A stretch of 9,983 bases of DNA, from the NCBI GenBank assembly GCA_943368675.1, contig CALRLN020000171.1, forward strand, positions 1 to 9,983, read 5' to 3'. The DNA comes from Emticicia sp943368675 (GTDB lineage Bacteria; Bacteroidota; Bacteroidia; Cytophagales; Spirosomataceae). Below, piece after piece: positions 5,858 through 9,983 of this stretch (within the stretch, counting starts at the first letter, position 1; each line of letters begins with the position of its first letter). The notes under the pieces are model-generated. The model was not told the DNA's origin and did not search any database. It saw only the letters and a list, made by a program, of their open reading frames with translations. The translations under genes and the position numbers were made by a program.

Positions 5858-8740
5858 ATGAAAAAATCCCGTTTGTTCTTATCAGTACTGATAATTGTGT
5901 TGGCCATATCAGGTGTGTATGCCCAGCAGGATACCGAAAAAGTTGATTTTGATTACAAATTAGACGCTAGTATGCTTGGTTATTTTGCCAAAAATGGTGC
6001 CCGTAACCCTACATTGAAAGCCTCTAAGGGTAGTACTGTACGCATTACTATTGTAAACACCGAATTGATGACACACGACATTGCCCTGGAAAAGCTGGCT
6101 TTGAAAAGTAAAGCTGTCAATGAAAAAGGGCAAAGTGCGAGCATTACCTTCAAAGCCGAAAAAAGTGATACCTATTATTGTACAGTGCCGGGACACCGTG
6201 CAGCGGGAATGGTAGGTAAATTTGAAGTAGTAGACGGCCCGGTTACAGAAGCTGTAGTTGCCGGGAAACTTCCGACGAAAGACGGTCAGCCGCTCAACCT
6301 GAATTTTGAGACGGGTACATTAAAAGACTGGACTGCCACTGGTACTGCTTTTGCTAATCCGCTTTATAGTACCGACCCATCGCCTGTGCATGAAAAAGAA
6401 ATGACCATTGGCTTTGAAGGTAAGCACTTTTTAAGCAGTGGTGGCACTTCTAACTATCAGCTGATAGGTACTTTAACCTCTGTGCCATTCAAGGTAACAC
6501 AACCCTATGCGGCTTTCAGGGTGTCTGGTGGCGCTTTGCAGGATACCCGTGTAGAGATTGTTCAGGCTGATACAAAAAAGGTGATTTTCCATTCAACAGG
6601 GCAGGGGCGTGCTACACTACAACCCGTGGTAGTTGATTTGAAAGCGTATCTGAATAAGAATATCTTTATCCGGATTATTGACAACGAAACCGGGATTTCG
6701 CAAATACCTTATATTCCGAACGATAAATGGGCGCATATCAACTTTGATAATTTTATGTTTTATCCGAGCCGTCCGAATTTTCCGAACGAGTTAAAGCAAA
6801 AAGATATTATCATTCTACCGCCGCTTGATCCTGTATTGAATGCTGGTCTTTCTGGATTAGAAGCAGCTAAGGCGATGACTTTACCAAAAGGGTTCAGGAT
6901 TAATCTCGCAGCGGCAGAACCTGATATTATTCGTCCTATTTGCTTTTCAATTGACTGGAAAGGCAGATTATGGGTAGTGGAAGGCCATACCTATCCGGTG
7001 CCTGCACCTGAAGGGCAGGGAAGAGACCGGATTCTGATTTTTGAAGACACCAACGGCGACGGTACGCTCGACAGCAGAAAGGTTTTTATGGAAAACCTGA
7101 ACCTTGTAAGCGGAATAGAGTTAGGCATGGGTGGCGTATGGTTAGGTGCCGCTCCTTACCTGATGTTTGTGCCGCTTGATGCTGCCAATGATAAGCCCGC
7201 CGGCCCTGCACAGATACTCCTGGATGGTTGGGGAACACAGGATACTCACGAAGTACTGAATAGTTTCCGTTGGGGGCCAGACGGCTGGCTATATGGAACA
7301 CATGGGGTATTTACCCATTCAAAAGTAGGTAAGCCGGGTACACCAGACGACCAACGAGCTAAAATCAATGGAGGCGTGTGGAGATTCCATCCTACAACAC
7401 ACGAGTTTGAAGTATTTGCCGAAGGATCAAGTAATCCATGGGGATTAGATTTCAATGATTATGGACACCCTTTTATCACAGCTTGTGTGATTCCTCACAT
7501 GTATCATACGGTTCAGGGCGGACGATTCTTCCGCCAGGCAGGTAAGCACTTCAATCCGTATATCTATGATGATATTACAACCATTGCTGACCATCGTCAC
7601 TGGTTGGGTGAGAGAGGCCCCCACGCTGGTAACTTCAGATCCGGTGCTGCCGGGGGAGGTCATGCTCACTCGGGTGCCATGTTGTATTTAGGTGGTAGCT
7701 GGCCACAGGAATACCGGAATAAAATCTTTATGAATAATATTAACGGTGCCAGAATGAATGTTGACCAACTGACAAGGGCAGGCTCGGGTTATGTGGCGTC
7801 ACACAACAAGGATTTCATTATTATGAATGATTCATGGTCGCAGTGGTTGAATTTCAAGTATGACCCAAGCGGTTCGGTATTTGCCATTGATTGGTATGAT
7901 AAAAACCAATGCCACAGCCCAAACCCAGACGTGCATAACAAAACGATGGGGCGTATTTTCAAGATTACGCACGAGAATGATAAATGGGTAAAGGCAGATT
8001 TGTCAAAATCTACCGAAATGGAATTGGTGAATTATCAGTTGCATAATAATGAATGGTTTGTAAGACAGGCAAGGGCTATTCTGCAAGAACGTGGCGCAAG
8101 CCCGCAAGCGCATGAAGCATTGAAGGAGATACTGGCTAAAAATCCTGACGTAACCCGCAAATTAAGAGCATTGTGGACATTGCATGTAACAAAAGGATTG
8201 ACCGAAAAAGATTTACAGGTTTTATTATCAAACCCCAGCGAGTATCTCAGAAGTTGGGCTATTCAGCTATTGGCTGAGGGAAAAAGTGTTTCGGCGGAAA
8301 CCTTGAAACGTTTTGGAACAATGGCTAAAACTGATGCATCGGCTTTAGTAAGACTATATCTGGCTTCTGCCATGCAACGCATTGATCCAAGCCAGCGCTG
8401 GGAGGTAGTAGAAGCATTATCTCAGAAAGCAATAGATAAAGCAGACCATAACCTGCCTGTGATGGTTTGGATTGCAGCAGAGCCATTGGCTACATTAGAT
8501 GCTAAACGTTTTGTGCAAATGGGAGAGAAAGCAAAATTGCCTAAATTCCTGAATTATACTATTCAACGTACAGGTTCTTTAAATACTACAGAAGCAAAAG
8601 ATATACTGAGAGATCTGGATGTGCGCCTGGGCAAGGTGCCTACAAAAGAAAATCAGGACAGACAGGCATTAATTGCAAAGGTATTGGCCCCTGTACCTGC
8701 GCAGGATGCTCACGCCGGGCATGAGGCAGCGAGCCATTGA
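5858..8740 (+). CDS. Cupredoxin - PVC-type dehydrogenase fusion, exported, without the usual haem domain
   Basis: The 960-residue protein starts with a signal peptide (residues 1-22, cut near VYA/Q). Residues about 28-126 form a plastocyanin/azurin-like cupredoxin whose type-1 copper ligands all appear present: His73 (MTHDI), Cys108, His113 and Met118 in CTVPGHRAAGM. Residues about 145-305 form a beta-rich, jelly-roll-like module (LNLNFETGTLKDW to INFDNFMFYPS), probably ligand binding. Residues about 325-707 match the PVC-type membrane-bound dehydrogenase domain (TIGR02604 type): LPKGFRINLAAAEPDIIRP, DWKGRLWVVEGHTYP, ILIFEDTNGDGTLD, SNPWGLDFNDYGHPF and the His-rich GGGHAHSGAMLYLGG at 599-613. 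Residues about 720-945 are helical HEAT-like repeats. The usual C-terminal cytochrome c is missing: no CxxCH occurs anywhere. The chain ends in a His-rich tail (AHAGHEAASH). I infer periplasmic or surface oxidation of a sugar-like substrate, with copper replacing haem as electron outlet; the reaction is not known. Confidence 0.88.
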   Translation: MKKSRLFLSVLIIVLAISGVYAQQDTEKVDFDYKLDASMLGYFAKNGARNPTLKASKGSTVRITIVNTELMTHDIALEKLALKSKAVNEKGQSASITFKAEKSDTYYCTVPGHRAAGMVGKFEVVDGPVTEAVVAGKLPTKDGQPLNLNFETGTLKDWTATGTAFANPLYSTDPSPVHEKEMTIGFEGKHFLSSGGTSNYQLIGTLTSVPFKVTQPYAAFRVSGGALQDTRVEIVQADTKKVIFHSTGQGRATLQPVVVDLKAYLNKNIFIRIIDNETGISQIPYIPNDKWAHINFDNFMFYPSRPNFPNELKQKDIIILPPLDPVLNAGLSGLEAAKAMTLPKGFRINLAAAEPDIIRPICFSIDWKGRLWVVEGHTYPVPAPEGQGRDRILIFEDTNGDGTLDSRKVFMENLNLVSGIELGMGGVWLGAAPYLMFVPLDAANDKPAGPAQILLDGWGTQDTHEVLNSFRWGPDGWLYGTHGVFTHSKVGKPGTPDDQRAKINGGVWRFHPTTHEFEVFAEGSSNPWGLDFNDYGHPFITACVIPHMYHTVQGGRFFRQAGKHFNPYIYDDITTIADHRHWLGERGPHAGNFRSGAAGGGHAHSGAMLYLGGSWPQEYRNKIFMNNINGARMNVDQLTRAGSGYVASHNKDFIIMNDSWSQWLNFKYDPSGSVFAIDWYDKNQCHSPNPDVHNKTMGRIFKITHENDKWVKADLSKSTEMELVNYQLHNNEWFVRQARAILQERGASPQAHEALKEILAKNPDVTRKLRALWTLHVTKGLTEKDLQVLLSNPSEYLRSWAIQLLAEGKSVSAETLKRFGTMAKTDASALVRLYLASAMQRIDPSQRWEVVEALSQKAIDKADHNLPVMVWIAAEPLATLDAKRFVQMGEKAKLPKFLNYTIQRTGSLNTTEAKDILRDLDVRLGKVPTKENQDRQALIAKVLAPVPAQDAHAGHEAASH

Positions 8741-8750
8741 TGCTATATGC

Positions 8751-8870
8751 GGCCTTCGACTACTCCGGTACAGGGCTGAGGCGCATCGAAAGAGGCCTCA
8801 CAATTTTATATTTGTTATACTCAAGTTAGGGACTGTCAAATCGGTGTGAGCGAAGTCGAAGGCCCCGATT
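8751..8870. repeat. Palindromic intergenic repeat-like element
   Basis: GGCCTTCGACT at 8751-8761 and AGTCGAAGGCC at 8854-8864 are perfect 11-base inverted copies 92 bases apart. Smaller pairings sit inside: TTCGA (8755-8759) with TCGAA (8786-8790) extended by GGCC/GGCC over a three-base bulge, and AATCGG (8839-8844) with CCGATT (8865-8870). The core GAGCGAAGTCGAAGG resembles, from memory, a widespread CTTCGACTnCGCTCA intergenic repeat of Bacteroidota. A TATATTTG at 8807-8814 matches the -7 promoter box, but no TTG lies at the right distance, so a promoter for the next gene is only possible. The GC-rich element stands out from the flanking sequence and may be a small non-autonomous mobile element or a transcript-processing hairpin. 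Confidence 0.5.
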
Positions 8871-8921
8871 GAGCGAAAAAATGGCATTCAGAAACAACAA
8901 TTGAATCAAAAACGAAATAAC

Positions 8922-9983
8922 ATGAACAAAAATATAAAACTAACAACGATACTAATAGGAAGCCTCTGTGTCAATATTGCTTCAGCCCAGACCTCACCCG
9001 GTTGGAAGAAAACTACCCTCACCAGAGATTTTATCTCGGAAGGAGTAGCAGTGGCTGATTTGAATAAGGATGGTAAGATGGATATTGTGGCAGGGTATTA
9101 TTGGTTTGAAGCCCCAAACTGGACACGCCATGAGATGGCTCCCTCGCGAACCTTCGACCCTCGCAAAGAGTATAGCGAATCGTTTCTGAATCTGGGGATG
9201 GATGTAAATCTGGACGGTTGGGACGATGTGGTTATTATTGATTTTCCGGGTAAGGTCGGTTTCTGGTTCGAGAATCCTAAGAACAAGCCCGGACAGTGGG
9301 CTAAGCATATTATTGATGAATCGGTAGGCATTTCAAACGAATCACCTGGTTTTATTGATATTGATGGCGATGGCCGGTTGGATATTCTTTGTGGCGATAA
9401 AAACAAAAAGCAGATTGTATGGTTACAAGCCCCAACAAAAAAAGGCGACACCTCATGGAAACGTCATAATATTACCGGTGAAAATGTGGCCGGAACAGAG
9501 ATATTTTCTCACGGTATCGGCTTTGGCGACATTGATAAAGATGGTATTAAAGATGTAGTAGTGCGGGAAGGCTGGTATAAGGGTACAAAAAACAATAAGG
9601 CTGGAAACTGGGAGTTTCATCCGGCTAATTTGGGAGAGCCTTGTTCTCACATGCAGGTATTGGATGTAAACGGCGATGGCAGGAATGATGTAGTCAGTGC
9701 TTCGGCTCATGCATTGGGTATCTGGTATCATGAGCAGGTAGAAAAAGACGGGAAAATAGATTTCATGACTCATACCATGAGCAAAACTACTGCACAGACG
9801 CACTCGTCTATTATGGCTGATTTGAATGGAGACGGCAAAAAAGAGTATATAACTGGAAAGAGATTTCTGGCCCACCATGGCCGTGACCCGGGTGATGCCG
9901 ATGCGGCTTATCTGCTATACTTTGAATTTACTCCGGGTAAGGCCCCTTACTATACAGAACACGTAATAGACAATGATTCAGGT
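8922..9983 (+). CDS. Exported FG-GAP/VCBS-repeat propeller protein, 3' end outside window
   Basis: An open frame of 354 codons runs from the ATG at 8922 to the window edge without a stop. The signal peptide is MNKNIKLTTILIG...NIASAQ, cut near residue 22. Six calcium-loop motifs of the form Asp-x-Asn/Asp-x-Asp-Gly-x-x-Asp/Glu follow, beginning at residues 46, 94, 146, 203, 248 and 300 (DLNKDGKMD, DVNLDGWDD, DIDGDGRLD, DIDKDGIKD, DVNGDGRND, DLNGDGKKE). They are 45-57 residues apart, the spacing of FG-GAP/VCBS beta-propeller blades. Repeated Trp-containing strands (YYWFEAP, FWFENP, VWLQAP, REGWYKG, GIWYHE) lie between them. Such proteins bind calcium and usually carbohydrate or protein partners, and often sit beside DUF1080 and PVC-type dehydrogenase genes; a role in binding or processing the same substrate is inferred. 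A C-terminal domain may exist beyond the window. The start is 181 bases after the previous stop, across a repeat-like element. Confidence 0.88.
   Translation, partial: MNKNIKLTTILIGSLCVNIASAQTSPGWKKTTLTRDFISEGVAVADLNKDGKMDIVAGYYWFEAPNWTRHEMAPSRTFDPRKEYSESFLNLGMDVNLDGWDDVVIIDFPGKVGFWFENPKNKPGQWAKHIIDESVGISNESPGFIDIDGDGRLDILCGDKNKKQIVWLQAPTKKGDTSWKRHNITGENVAGTEIFSHGIGFGDIDKDGIKDVVVREGWYKGTKNNKAGNWEFHPANLGEPCSHMQVLDVNGDGRNDVVSASAHALGIWYHEQVEKDGKIDFMTHTMSKTTAQTHSSIMADLNGDGKKEYITGKRFLAHHGRDPGDADAAYLLYFEFTPGKAPYYTEHVIDNDSG

Noticed and set aside
5960..7669. Several 69-78 codon minus-strand frames within the cupredoxin-dehydrogenase gene
   Set aside because: They lie opposite continuous, domain-supported coding sequence and show no family resemblance.
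8994..9878. Minus-strand frames of 104, 117 and 141 codons and a 67-codon plus frame in the last kilobase
   Set aside because: They overlap the FG-GAP gene, whose signal peptide and six calcium-loop motifs fix the real frame.
1..9983. CRISPR array, insertion sequence, phage or toxin-antitoxin module
   Set aside because: No spaced direct repeats, transposase or integrase motifs, or paired small toxin-like genes were seen on either strand.

Overview
The window looks like chromosomal DNA of a Bacteroidota bacterium, most likely order Cytophagales. Supporting signs are the AT-rich gaps without clear Shine-Dalgarno sequences, possible TTG/TTTG plus TAnnTTTG promoter boxes, the protein families present, and a large propeller-plus-barrel type outer-membrane protein. 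The genus cannot be fixed from the sequence alone.

Left part (1-2300, + strand). The window opens inside a large gene whose visible 479 codons form an outer-membrane beta-barrel domain. A tRNA-Ala(GGC) gene follows, closed by a near-perfect intrinsic terminator. Next is a 100-residue, very basic helical protein built on an exact 15-residue repeat. A 213-base stretch with no convincing gene then ends in a long terminator hairpin.

Middle part (2335-3687, - strand). Three tightly packed genes read leftwards: a 58-residue single-span membrane peptide, an ECF-type sigma factor that overlaps it by 4 bases, and a four-span membrane protein starting 4 bases after the sigma gene. This looks like a translationally coupled signalling cassette in which one or both membrane proteins control the sigma factor.

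Right part (3986-9983, + strand). Four exported proteins follow one another. They are a PQQ-type soluble sugar dehydrogenase, a DUF1080 (3-keto-disaccharide hydrolase family) protein, a 960-residue protein joining a type-1 copper cupredoxin, a probable ligand-binding module, a PVC-type dehydrogenase propeller and a helical-repeat tail, and an FG-GAP/VCBS propeller protein cut by the window end. The set fits extracytoplasmic oxidation and cleavage of sugars or glycosides, with the cupredoxin as a possible electron carrier. The absence of the CxxCH haem motif usually fused to the PVC dehydrogenase domain is the most interesting molecular feature. The gaps between these genes hold two repeat-like elements, at 5086-5120 and 8751-8870.

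The window contains no CRISPR array, insertion sequence, phage gene or obvious defence system. The best candidates for something undescribed are the sigma/small-peptide/four-span cassette and the haem-less cupredoxin-dehydrogenase fusion.
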